This document shows positions 10,221 to 33,400 of a DNA stretch of 64,000 bases, one piece after another (the stretch's first letter is position 1; each line of letters begins with the position of its first letter). The notes under the pieces were generated by a model, which saw only the letters and a program-made list of their open reading frames with translations, was not told the DNA's origin and did no database searches. The DNA is from Heliocidaris tuberculata (Eukaryota; Echinodermata; Echinoidea; Camarodonta; Echinometridae). The stretch lies in the NCBI GenBank assembly GCA_025618425.1, contig CM046832.1, forward strand, positions 55,753,493 to 55,817,492, given 5' to 3'. Made by a program: the position numbers and the translations under genes.

Positions 10221-12062
10221 CCGATGATGGAGGATCCCGGACAGAGGCTGGGACACAAGGTCCGGCCTCAGTGGAAGTGGAAACGGCTGTCCCGCCAGGA
10301 GGGACAGGAGTAGAGGAAACCAAGGTCTCCTCGGCCAGCGCGGGGCTACTAACAGGACCCACGCTCGATCCTCCTTGATCTTTCTCAGAACCTGAGGGAT
10401 CAAAGGAAACGGAGGGAAAGCATACCCTCGAAAATGTCCCCAATGGAGAGCGAAGGCATCGAGTGCCCAAGCCTCCGGGTCCCGTACCCGAGAACAGTAC
10501 CTCGGAAGACGGTGGTTGAGAGTGGTCGCAAACAGATCGATCTCTAGCGGCGCCCAAGTAGCGCGGAGAAGATCGAAAACCTCCTGATGGAGGGACCACT
10601 CGGATGGGAGACACTTGCCCCGGGACAGAAAGTCTGCTATAAGATTCTCTTGTCCGGGAATGTAAGAGGCTATCGGGACAATGTTGTTTGTCCGACACCA
10701 CCTCCATAACTGGGCGGTAAGAGAGTTCAGGGAAACTGAACGAGTTCCCCCCTGACGATTGATGTAGGCAGCAACCGTGGTGTTGTCCGTAAGGATAAGC
10801 ACGGAGTGCCCCACAATCGTGCGCCTGAATTGGCGGAGCGACATGAATGCCGCCAGCATTTCCAGTACATTGATATGGGGAAGAGTGTGCAGATGAGACC
10901 AGTCCCCCGAAATCATCTCGTCCCCACAATGGCCGCCCCAGCCCAGAAGGGACGCATCCGTCGAGATGGACACTGACGGAAGAGGGGTGCGGAGAGGCTT
11001 GCCTCGAGCAAGAAATGTCTCGTCTGCCCAGGGGGCGAGAAGACGTCTGATCTCCCTCGGTAATGGAATCCATACTCTGAGGGAGTCTACGCTCGGCGAA
11101 AAGAACTTCAAAAGGTGCCACTGGAAGGGCCTCATCAGAAGTCTGCAGTCTGGCAGTACCTCCACTAGACTTGCGAGGTAGCCCAGAAATTGAAGCCAGC
11201 GCTTGGCCCGTATCTTGCGAGAAAGACGCAAGGACCGAGCAGCTGACGTAATCGTCCGAATTCTGTCGCGGCTGGGGCGGGCGACCTGATTCGGGATGTC
11301 TATCTCCGCACCTAAGTACACTGGGGTACGGGTGGGAGACAGCTCCGACTTCTCCCAGTTGACTATAAATCCTAGCTCCTGAGTAGTCTGGAGCAGAAGG
11401 TGCAACTGGTCTCGGAGCACAGGCTCTGAATGTGCTACCAGGAGCCAATCGTCCAGGTAGACAAAGAGTCGGAGACCGCGATTCCTTAGGAAGGCGGCTA
11501 GAGCTGACACTACCTGGGTGAAGACACGGGGAGCTGGTCTCAGCCCGAATGGTAGGGCACGAAACCTGAAAGTTTCGCCTTGGAAGGCGAATCCCAATAG
11601 ATCCCGCGAGCGTGGATGTATCGGGATATGGAAATATGCGTCCTTCAAATCTAGCGAAATCGCCAAATCTGTCCGCTCGATTGCCGGCAGAATGGACGCT
11701 AGTGTCTCCATCCGGAAGTGTTCCGGAGGGATAAAGGTGTTGATGACCTTCATATTGAGGATCATCCTCAGCTTCCCCGAGCGTTTTGGGATCACAAAGA
11801 TCGGGGAGAGACACAGATGTGGGTGGTCTCTCACCTTCTCTATAGCGCCCTTCTCCAGCAGCAATCGTATCTCGGCCGAGATATGCTGCTGATGAAGAGC
11901 GGACGAGACTGGCGGGCGGATACGGATGGCGCCGTGCGGGACGGGCTCTGCAAGTTCTATGAAGAAGCCGTCTCGCACGACTGAGAGAACGAAGCCGTCC
12001 TCGGTAATTGCTTCCCAAGCGGGAAGGAAATACCGTAGTCGTCCGCCTACCTGGTGATCCAC
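10134..12062 (-). CDS. DIRS reverse transcriptase / RNase H / methyltransferase-like polyprotein
   Basis: This 642-codon frame is uninterrupted. RT: SPIFVIPKRSGKLRMILNMK, then LAISLDLKDAYFHIPI, FRFRALPFGLRPAPRVFTQV and the catalytic FVYLDDWLLV. RNase H: VSISTDASLLGWGG, VLEMLAAF, LILTDNTTVAAYINRQGG and the distal ASYIPGQENLIADFLSRG. The C-terminus (IDLFATTLNHRLPRYCSR, then VLLVAPRWPRRPWFP) is the conserved region of DIRS elements related to DNA adenine methyltransferases. It copies element RNA into DNA and is presumably translated downstream of the gag frame, which ends at 12079. Start Met 12062 follows 17 nt after that stop. Confidence 0.93.
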   Translation of the reverse strand: MDHQVGGRLRYFLPAWEAITEDGFVLSVVRDGFFIELAEPVPHGAIRIRPPVSSALHQQHISAEIRLLLEKGAIEKVRDHPHLCLSPIFVIPKRSGKLRMILNMKVINTFIPPEHFRMETLASILPAIERTDLAISLDLKDAYFHIPIHPRSRDLLGFAFQGETFRFRALPFGLRPAPRVFTQVVSALAAFLRNRGLRLFVYLDDWLLVAHSEPVLRDQLHLLLQTTQELGFIVNWEKSELSPTRTPVYLGAEIDIPNQVARPSRDRIRTITSAARSLRLSRKIRAKRWLQFLGYLASLVEVLPDCRLLMRPFQWHLLKFFSPSVDSLRVWIPLPREIRRLLAPWADETFLARGKPLRTPLPSVSISTDASLLGWGGHCGDEMISGDWSHLHTLPHINVLEMLAAFMSLRQFRRTIVGHSVLILTDNTTVAAYINRQGGTRSVSLNSLTAQLWRWCRTNNIVPIASYIPGQENLIADFLSRGKCLPSEWSLHQEVFDLLRATWAPLEIDLFATTLNHRLPRYCSRVRDPEAWALDAFALHWGHFRGYAFPPFPLIPQVLRKIKEDRAWVLLVAPRWPRRPWFPLLLSLLAGQPFPLPLRPDLVSQPLSGILHHRPEVLHLTAWPLSGETLELRDSLREPLSL

Positions 12063-12078
12063 TGCTCGGGGCGCACCC

Positions 12079-14103
12079 TCAAAAGGCCTGCTTGGGCTTG
12101 GCCGGAGCCTTGCCGCGGGCCCTATTACTCTCCTTACCTCTGGGAGAGTCCCTACCTCGAGCAGACTTGGGCTGCTGACCGGTAGGTAACGCCACGCGAG
12201 GTGGAGCCGAGCTCACCCGCTGATGGCGTGGGAGGGGGGGCACCAACGTCCTAGCCTTCGGCTTAGGAGGTTGAGCCGGCTGACGTGGACGGAATTGCCT
12301 CGACAATTCAGCCGCCTGCTTACGGGAGTCGATCTCGCGCTGAAGAACAGCGGCGAACTGACCCCCAAACAGATGCTCCCCCGACTGGGGAATCCCCGCC
12401 AAGAGGGAGGGGATATCCCTCTCCAGAACCCCTAAGGACGAGAGAGCAATCTCAAGTCTCGCCCCGACATGCCCGATGTCAGGCGAGAATTTCTTCGGTT
12501 GGAAAAACCCAAGTGAATCTTGGGGTCGGAAAGCGTATTCCTTGGCAAAGGGACGCTTCCTACCAATTGAAGCCCCAGGCAGCGACGACTGTTCAGCTAT
12601 GCCCTCATAGGCAGTCTTGAAATCGTCAGTAAGGGGTATCCCCGATGAAGGGGCCCTTTGCCTGAAGAGAAGAGAAGCCTGAGCCGAGTCCGGCTGGGCC
12701 GGCGGGAAAGTCTCAGGTAAGTATCTCTCCAAAAGAGCCTGCGCGTCAGCTGCCAAACCACGAGGGGGTTGGGGGACCGCACTGGCTTGTGACTCGGAAT
12801 CGGAGTCAACATCAGGGTCGGCTATGTGGGAAACCTGGCCCCAGGGGGGCGGGTGCATCCACGAGCCGTAAGTCTCCTCACCGGGAGGGGCGCCAAGCGC
12901 CGCCGGAGTAGGAGCAGCTCTGACCGGGCGGCTCTGCGCCTGCCGGGATCGAGCATGACCCTCAAGGGGCCAATCATGACCGGATAGTATTGATCTGTCA
13001 TGAGCAAGAGGCTTTTGACAGCCTGGAACCTGTAAATTAGGACCGGATATCGGCAAACCGGGGTCGGATACCGACAAACCGAGACCGGAAACCGGTAACT
13101 CGGGGTCGGATCTCGTCGAACCGGAACCGGGTATAACCGGGTCAAGGTTCGAATCACCCAAGTCCACGGACTGGTCAGTGTCCGAGGGGGGGTCCGTGCC
13201 ACCCGCGGTCGGCTGGGAGGTAGCGGGTAACCACCCGCTCTTCTCCACAACTATCTTCAAAAAACGAAGAAGTTCCGCCTGATCGACCGCCGAAGGAGAA
13301 GGGTCTGGCGTCTTGGAAGAGGCCTTGCACTTCTTCCTAGTCGTAGTCATAGGTGTACCCGAGGCAACCTTGGACTTTGACTTAGAGAGAGACTTGGCCG
13401 AATGGTGCCCTTTGGACTTCTTGCAAGGGGGGGCAGAGCCCTCCGGCAAAGAAGTCGGCACCTCGGCCGTACCCGAGAGGCCGTGCTTGGCAGGGCGCTC
13501 GGATGATCTCTCACGGCTACGCTTGGCCCGTTTAGAACGGGGGGTAGCCGTCTCCGTGGTGACTAGGGCTGAGTCAGGGCTAGCCGAGTCACTAAGAGTA
13601 TATAGAACACTGGAAGGAGAAGCTCCAGCGTCTTTGCTCAGGTGGGAGCCAGTGGTCGGTGCCCCGACGGCTCCCCCTGAGCGGACATGAGTGCCAGTGG
13701 CCGGTAATCCGGCGACACTCACGCCCTGAGATCGGGGGCCAGTGGTCGGTAATCCGACGACCCCCTCGCCGGGACTGCGAGTCCCGACTGTTGTTGTAAA
13801 GCCGAGCCCGGCCGCTGCCGGGCTAGCAAACAACGAGGTGCTTGTCCCTGTCCGAGACCCACTGATCGCAGGGGTCCCTAACTTACCTTTCGTCGACAAG
13901 CCTGGGAAAATAATCCCTGAACAAGACGACGATTTCACGCCCGTACCCCCGGTAGTTAGTGTACTGCGTATCATCGGAGATGAAACCGTGAAACTAACTT
14001 CCGCCGTGTCAGCCTGCACACTGGCGGGGCCGGTACGGGTAACAGGATTCAAAGGAACAGACGAATTCATACTGATCCTGAAATGATAAGAAATAAGAGA
14101 CAA
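12079..14103 (-). CDS. DIRS gag-like protein
   Basis: This 674-codon frame is uninterrupted and lies upstream of the RT frame in the same element. No enzymatic motif is seen. The N-terminal third is Ser/Thr/Gly/Pro-rich with repeated LPTTG/LPATG/APTTG phrases. A basic stretch (RSKRAKRSRERSS, later KKSKGHHSAKSLSKSKSK) follows. A second repetitive zone around residues 305-350 has PGLPISGP-type repeats. The C-terminal part contains conserved-looking KRPFAKEYAFRPQDSLGFFQ and ends with a basic RG-rich tail. Function as a nucleocapsid-like RNA-binding protein is inferred from position. Translation may start at the second Met (14070) instead of 14103. Confidence 0.8.
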   Translation of the reverse strand: MSLISYHFRISMNSSVPLNPVTRTGPASVQADTAEVSFTVSSPMIRSTLTTGGTGVKSSSCSGIIFPGLSTKGKLGTPAISGSRTGTSTSLFASPAAAGLGFTTTVGTRSPGEGVVGLPTTGPRSQGVSVAGLPATGTHVRSGGAVGAPTTGSHLSKDAGASPSSVLYTLSDSASPDSALVTTETATPRSKRAKRSRERSSERPAKHGLSGTAEVPTSLPEGSAPPCKKSKGHHSAKSLSKSKSKVASGTPMTTTRKKCKASSKTPDPSPSAVDQAELLRFLKIVVEKSGWLPATSQPTAGGTDPPSDTDQSVDLGDSNLDPVIPGSGSTRSDPELPVSGLGLSVSDPGLPISGPNLQVPGCQKPLAHDRSILSGHDWPLEGHARSRQAQSRPVRAAPTPAALGAPPGEETYGSWMHPPPWGQVSHIADPDVDSDSESQASAVPQPPRGLAADAQALLERYLPETFPPAQPDSAQASLLFRQRAPSSGIPLTDDFKTAYEGIAEQSSLPGASIGRKRPFAKEYAFRPQDSLGFFQPKKFSPDIGHVGARLEIALSSLGVLERDIPSLLAGIPQSGEHLFGGQFAAVLQREIDSRKQAAELSRQFRPRQPAQPPKPKARTLVPPLPRHQRVSSAPPRVALPTGQQPKSARGRDSPRGKESNRARGKAPAKPKQAF

Positions 14104-14531
14104 GAACGTAAGGGTGTAAATAAATAATTAGCACGTAGTATTTCTAAAGAAAATACAAGTACAACTAAAAGCGTTACCTACGAAGGGAACAAAAAACAAC
14201 ACCCCGGGGGCTATGCACGAACAGCCAACAAGGGAAAACCCTAACGAAAGTAAACAAAGCGCTAAGCAGCGGATTGCTAGCCCAGCGAACGTGCGTAAAG
14301 CTATGTCGCCGGGAGGAACGAAAGGGGAAGAAAGGCGAGACAGAAATTGAACTAATTTCCTGTCTAACAAAAAAAAGTGACTGGGAAGTCCGTTCCACCA
14401 AATTGATAAGGATTAAAAGGAGAACGGAATTATTTGTCAAGCAGTATCAAAAAGCGCAAATTAGAGAAGAATCTCAAATTTTGGCGCAGTGACTTATCTT
14501 GATGTGTTTATTCTACGGCAGCGAGAATGAA

Positions 14532-14677
14532 AAGAGGAAGATGGCGGGCGTGCGCTCGCACATGTGACTATGGGAAGGTGTCATACGGGGGTGGGGCGTG
14601 CGCGAATGTGACTTTTAGTTTCTCGGTGGTAGCGTAGTTTGGACCAAACTAGCAATAATAGGTAGATACATTAATTT
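14532..14677 (-). repeat. DIRS right inverted terminal repeat
   Basis: This is the inverted partner of 8797-8944. It also forms the 5' leader side of the element, with gag starting about 430 bp inward. Differences from the left copy are mostly single bases. Confidence 0.9.
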
Positions 14678-14689
14678 ATTGTAGTAAAT

Positions 14690-14921
14690 TCTAATAATTT
14701 AATTATTTATTACCTATAAGGAGAGAGCACAAAAACATCATATCATCTCATTAGCATAATGAATATGTTGCGAATTTCATTGAGCGATTTTAGGTTTTAG
14801 AAATCTTCACAACTTTTTTATTCTTTATCCATTTTTCCTCAAACTTTCAGTAATATGCTTCTAAGATTTTTCTGCTTCTGTTAAAGTGCATACAAGTTTG
14901 GGGTTTCATTCTCCTTTAACA
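14690..14921. mobile_element. Right half of the older fold-back element split by DIRS
   Basis: It ends GGGGTTTCATTCTCCTTT, the inverted partner of the start of the left half (8396). It contains CTCATTAGCATAATG, complementary to the left half. Confidence 0.8.
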
Positions 14922-15270
14922 TTTTATATCATTACCTCTTTCAGTGCCGATGTCACATGTGACACATAGATTTGTCATTTTCATTCGCCTATTGCTCGAC
15001 CACAGGAAAGGTACATATGTATATGGTGGTCAATGTTTATAAAAATTTGGAGCATAAATCAAGCATTCTAAATATATGGTTAAATTTTATGCTACCACAG
15101 AAATTTTCAGAGAAAATTGCAGATTTGTAAAAACATATTAACTTCTTTCAACATCAAACAATAGTAAACAAATTAAACCAAAAAATAATGGACAAAAATA
15201 AAACTCAAAGTCTCAAATGTAATGTTCAATAATTCTTATGCATAAAGTTGGGTAAAGTAATAATGTTTGC
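14922..15270. other. Intergenic, nothing recognised
   Basis: This is AT-rich sequence between two mobile elements. I see no reading frame, RNA gene or repeat with a match elsewhere in the window. Confidence 0.4.
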
Positions 15271-15953
15271 AGTGGCGTAGCCAGGATTTTTCAATAGGGG
15301 GGGCCAGACGTGAAGGATCCAACGGCATAGCAAGTAGGCAGTATTTCATTTTAGGGGTGATGAGCATACAAAGTGTGCTCCCGGGGGTGGGGGGGAAGTG
15401 TGAAAGCTCCGACGTTTTATAGCAAATTTGAGAGAAAGATAACGGCTCGTAGCACCTTTTTTTAGGCGGAAAGTTATAGTTCGACGCCGACTGCTTTTCA
15501 ATTATTTAAATGCAATACTGCACTGTACATAACAGGGGTGGATGCAGAGGGGGGGGGGGGAGTTTCCCCTCTCCCGTGCAAAGCGTGAAATCTCTTACGT
15601 TTAATAGCAAATTTGAGAGAAAGATAACGCGGCTCGTAGCACCGTTTTATTAGGCGTAAAGTTATAGTTCGACGCCCTGACTGCTTTTCAATTATTTGGA
15701 CGCAATATTGCACTGTATGTAACAGGGGTGGGTGCAGCGAGGGGGGAATTCCCCCCCCCCCCCTTCTTCCTGCACGAAGCACGAAAGCTCTGACGTTTTT
15801 TAGTGGGAGAAAAGATAATGGCTCGTAGCGCCTTTTAAATTTTAGGCTTTTTTTCTCCAACTTCCTCTGCTTTTTCGCTCTCTCCTTTTTTTAAGGGGCT
15901 GAATAGGGGGCCAAGGCCCCCTTGCGCCCCCCTGTCTACACCAGTAAATGTTT
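15271..15953 (-). repeat. G-tract element carrying ~185-195-bp internal tandem repeats
   Basis: It starts GTGGCGTAGCCAGGATTTTT followed by a G tract. The interior has three copies of a unit beginning TGAAAGCTCCGACG (starts near 15401, 15586 and 15781). Each unit contains AGCAAATTTGAGAGAAAGAT, a GGCTCGTAGCACC block and a G tract. The same unit occurs in opposite orientation at 20630-21060. It ends with CCCCCTTGCGCCCCCCTG. No protein is supported. Confidence 0.75.
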
Positions 15954-17120
15954 AGTATTATAGGAAATGGTAATAAATTTCCTACAAGTTTTGTACACAA
16001 TATTTTGTGAAATAATATACCGTAGCCCACTCACACTTATGCAAGGTTAATATATTAACCGTAGCCTAGACAGACATGATCGATGGTAAATGAAGTGCAG
16101 ACATTTGAAAAGTAAGCATTGATCACATTTTGGTAAAATTTTGAAGAGAGCTAAACCCCTTGGCACAGTAAGAGTTAATCTGGACTGAGTTGTTTTACTT
16201 TTAGACAGACCTAAGTTAGAGGGTAAATTAGATCCCAACATTCTTTCTAAGCAGCCAGTGCTAGTTGGTTGGCCCACATATATGCCCGGATAACCCCGAC
16301 ACCTAACCCGCCTTCAGTTTCAGCCGCGACGAGCGGGCTGGGGATGTTCACTTTTGCCTAGCCATAACTAAACAAGGCCTCAGTTATCAAGCCAAAAATT
16401 AGATCTGTACCCTAATTTGATCTAAAATGATAGATGCGGGAGAGATGTACTTACCTTTGGCAGTGTTGGCTATTTAAAACACTCAGACCTCTTATTCTCT
16501 GGAAACACCCACGAGTGGATGACAGTTTTGTGATTTGACGCAACATTTTAGATGCCATTTATACTGATCGAGTGATGGTGAAACAGTATATACCATACAG
16601 ATTTGATATACGCGAAAATTGAAACGTAGCTAGTCGGGGGGGGGGGGGGCGGGATGGGGGTGGGAGGCACTTGTCTCGAGAGCGGAGGAACGAAACGGGG
16701 TCGTAATAGTGTCAGAGGACATGGATTTTGAAATTTGTTGGTTTAATGGTTTCAGTGTCACGTACTTTGGACTATCTACCACATCCTATTATCTGTTATA
16801 CTCCACCCAGGTAGATGAAAGGTTTTGATTGTCCAGCAGAAATAGGTCAAATTTGAATTTGTCTGACTCCTCACCGTCATGTATGCCCCCATGGATCCCC
16901 TCCTATTCACCATTATCTTTCTGCATACCAATAATTTTCCAGTACTGGAGTCATTTTTCATACTGGTTTTTAAGTGACAAAACAACAATTGAAGAAAAAA
17001 ACCACACATTGAACATTCAAAAGAAGGGTAGGCCTAAGTTTCAGAGTCAAACACAACGCCATCATGATCAGCCTGCATGTAAAGCGGTGGAAATTCTCAA
17101 TTTTACTAGTGATATTAATT
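15954..17120. other. Intergenic, no gene recognised
   Basis: Short open frames on either strand show no recognisable motif or splice structure. A G tract lies at about 16636-16649. Nothing else stands out. Confidence 0.4.
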
Positions 17121-17595
17121 AGGGATCACTTCGTTTTGAAATTGAATCCACTCCAAAAGTTGAATTGCTCTAATGTGAGAACTGAGAATAGATTCCACCA
17201 GTGGTGTAGCGTGAGTCCAGCTATTGAGGGGGCACTGTCATCAATCATCATTAGGGGAGCCGGGGGGGGGGGGCACCGGTCTTACTCAGAAAATTCAATG
17301 CGACTTTACAAGGTCACTAATTAGGGGAGGGTGCGAGAAGGGACACTATCGTCTTCTTCTTATAATTCCTTTCCTTTTCTTTTTCTCTTCTTCCTTCTTT
17401 CATTTCACATTCATGAGCATGAAATGTATATGTTTATGGAGATGATAACCAATCAAATCAAATCAAATCAAGTCATTTTTTCAGCCATTCGATTGGGGCC
17501 CCTCCTCCCTATGCCCCCCCCCCCCCATGTAGATACACTACTGGGTTCCATTATTTTAACGCGTCTATTTCACTCTAAAACGAAGTGATCCCTAC
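17121..17595. mobile_element. Nested fold-back element
   Basis: The outer ends AGGGATCACTTCGTTTT (17122) and AAAACGAAGTGATCCCT (17577-17593) are perfect inverted repeats. Inside lies a second element (17200-17545) with weaker ends (CCAGTGGTGTAGC / GATACACTACTGG) and G and C tracts. The inner element is related to the one at 19072-19350. Confidence 0.7.
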
Positions 17596-17758
17596 TAATA
17601 ATGACCTCTAAAAGAGGGTATTTCCTTTTATCATATAGCCTCAGACACTTAGGATTGGGATTTCGTTATGATCCATAGACAGAATGCGAAATTTTCCATT
17701 CTATTTCCTAACATAACATAAAAGAAGGCAGGTGGCGAAGGTTCGCACTTTATTCAAC

Positions 17759-17790
<32 letters not shown>

Positions 17791-18045
17791 TGCTCTCTTT
17801 TCATGGATTTCTACATCCTGTGATTATGACTCCTCGCCCCTTTTTTATAGTCTCTTCTCCCCATACTACTTTTAATGTTATTTAGTTATAAATATGCATG
17901 TTCATAATTATAGTTACATGTAATTCTACAGTACTTAACCAATTCTTAAACATTGTTTGAATTGATTTTGAGGGACCTTACTTTTACAAGCTTAGTGTTC
18001 CCACGGTCTCCTCGTCTTTCTTTTCAATGTATAACCATGCAGTGT

Positions 18046-18378
18046 ATCAGGGGCGGATCCAGGATTTTATATAGGGGGGGGGGACACAAATGCAGGATTG
18101 TCAACTTTGGGAAACTGCTTGGAGGGAGACCCGTCTTTTTTGGTCTCACCAGCCCTCCAAAAGTTGCTCAGTGGATGGAGGAGGGGGAGGGGGCGACAAA
18201 AACAAAAAAGTCGCTGGGGGGGGGGGTATGGAGTCCAGTTTCCCTCCATAATTCTCTGACAAGCAAACAAAAACCAAAAAAGTTTTCCTTTCTAGAAGGG
18301 GGGAGGCACAATGCATAGTTTTCTTTCAAAGGGGGGGGGGGCACGGGCCGGGATCCCCCCCCCTAAATCCGCCACTGC
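18046..18378. repeat. G-tract element, GGGGCGGATCCAGG-type ends
   Basis: The ends AGGGGCGGATCCAGGATTTT and CTAAATCCGCCACTG form an imperfect inverted repeat. Four G tracts of 8-12 lie within. It stands about 165 bp upstream of the esterase start codon. Related ends are found at 30560-30716 and 60775-60928. Confidence 0.7.
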
Positions 18379-18542
18379 AATGTATTACAAAATATGCATA
18401 AACTCTCTCATGAATGTGTTATTTCAAAATGCACTATGTTGAAAGATATATGAATAATAACTTGAACTTTGTAACTTTGCAGCATGTCATCCGAATAATA
18501 TAATGTGCTAGCTGGGAGGACAAGGAGTTTCATTTTAACATA

Positions 18543-32006
<13,464 letters not shown>

Positions 32007-32092
32007 TTCACGAGAAGAATCGGGAATTTCTCAAAATCTTACCGAGTTCTCTCTGGACGTCAATTTTTAAACTTTCTGCACTTAAAGTTAAA

Positions 32093-32098
32093 AATAAA
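32093..32098 (+). terminator. Poly(A) signal of the esterase gene
   Basis: A canonical AATAAA lies 87 bp after the stop codon, in position to end a short 3' UTR. Confidence 0.7.
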
Positions 32099-32689
32099 GC
32101 CTAAGAAATATATGACTATTTGAGCAGTTTATACTTAATCATTCATAAAATGGAATGGAACGCCTGAAATATTCCAGTCATAATGTTAGTAATTATATAT
32201 AGATCACCTTTTCGACCGGACATAATATAAGCTCTGTCAGTGAGAGTATTTTGAAATGTTCTAAGAGGAGTAAGAATCCTGCTATTAAAAGAGCCCCCAA
32301 AATGAAAATATCTTGAAAATTATATCGATTTCATTGAAATGAAAATAAATTCTAGCCTTCTTGCGTTCTTTGCTCAAGTGAATGAAGACTCAACATTTTC
32401 TGATGACAAAAATGTGGTCGTCTATGGAGCTAGCACAGACGACCATGATAGTAGGTCTAAAAAGGTATTAATACCATATTCAGGATGGAAGCATGGCAGG
32501 CTATACTAGTAGATAATTCTTTTATACTTATTTTATAGAAGCTGCATATTCAGAAAATATGTGTTGTAAATTAAAGGTGATGGCAACATTTTAATCACTC
32601 ATGTTTAAGAGACTACCATGACAATTAAATTTGATTTTTATTTGACACCCCGTGATGTTTACTCATTAAAGTTTGCACACGACTATTCC

Positions 32690-33400
32690 AATGTTGATGA
32701 TGATGATGATGGTGGTTGTGTTGATTGCGACGATGATGATAATGGTGATGATGATGATGATAATTATGAGGATGATGATGATGATGCTAATAATGATGAT
32801 GATCATTATAATTATGACGATGATGATGACGATGACTATCATGATAATGGTGACGATGATGATAATTACGAGGATGATGATGATGATGCTAATAATGATG
32901 ATGATGATCATTATAATTATGACGATGATGATGATGACGATGACTATCATGGATAATGGTGATGATGATGATAATTATGAGGATGATGATGCTAATAACG
33001 ATGATGATCATTATAATTATGACGATGATGATGACGATGACTATCATGATAATGGTGATGATGATGATAATTATGAGGATGATGATGATGCTAATAATGA
33101 TGATGATCATCATTATAATTATGACGATGATGACGATGACTATCATGATAATGATGTTGATGATAATTATGAGGATGATGATGATGCTAATAATGATCAT
33201 CATTATAATTATGACGATGATGATGACGATGACTATCATGATAATGGTGATGATGATGAGGATAATTATGAGGATGATGATGATGATGCTAATAATGATA
33301 ATGATGATCATTATAATTATGACGATGATGACGATGACGATGACTAACATGATAATGATGAGGAGGATAATGATAACGATTATGATGTTCATGGTCATCA
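32690..33400 (+). repeat. GAT-rich array with ~100-bp higher-order period
   Basis: The anchor AATTATGAGGATGATGATG recurs at about 32762, 32863, 32971, 33068, 33165 and 33264. Intervening CTAATAATGATGATGATCAT and GACGATGACTATCATGATAA follow in fixed order. It lies in the spacer between the esterase and CFAP100 3' ends. The Asp-rich and Met-rich frames it opens are most likely not genes. Confidence 0.9.

Larger units (their letters stand above)
8764..14689 (-). mobile_element. DIRS1-like tyrosine-recombinase retrotransposon
   Basis: This near-complete element lies on the minus strand. Order in sense: right-hand inverted terminal repeat (ITR), gag-like frame, RT/RNase H/methyltransferase-like frame, overlapping tyrosine recombinase frame, internal complementary region (ICR), left-hand ITR. 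The left (8797-8944) and right (14532-14677) ITRs are near-identical inverted copies. The ICR at 9011-9107 is complementary to both outer ends fused together. This ITR+ICR layout defines DIRS1-type elements, which replicate through a circular intermediate and integrate by recombinase without target duplication. Base composition is strikingly more GC-rich than the AT-rich surroundings. One frameshift in the recombinase suggests this copy is not autonomous. Confidence 0.93.

Noticed and set aside
10221..12018. Upstream 600 codons of the 908-codon minus-strand frame
   Set aside because: This part lies opposite in frame to the RT/RNase H coding sequence and has no domain of its own; only the last ~300 codons are recombinase.
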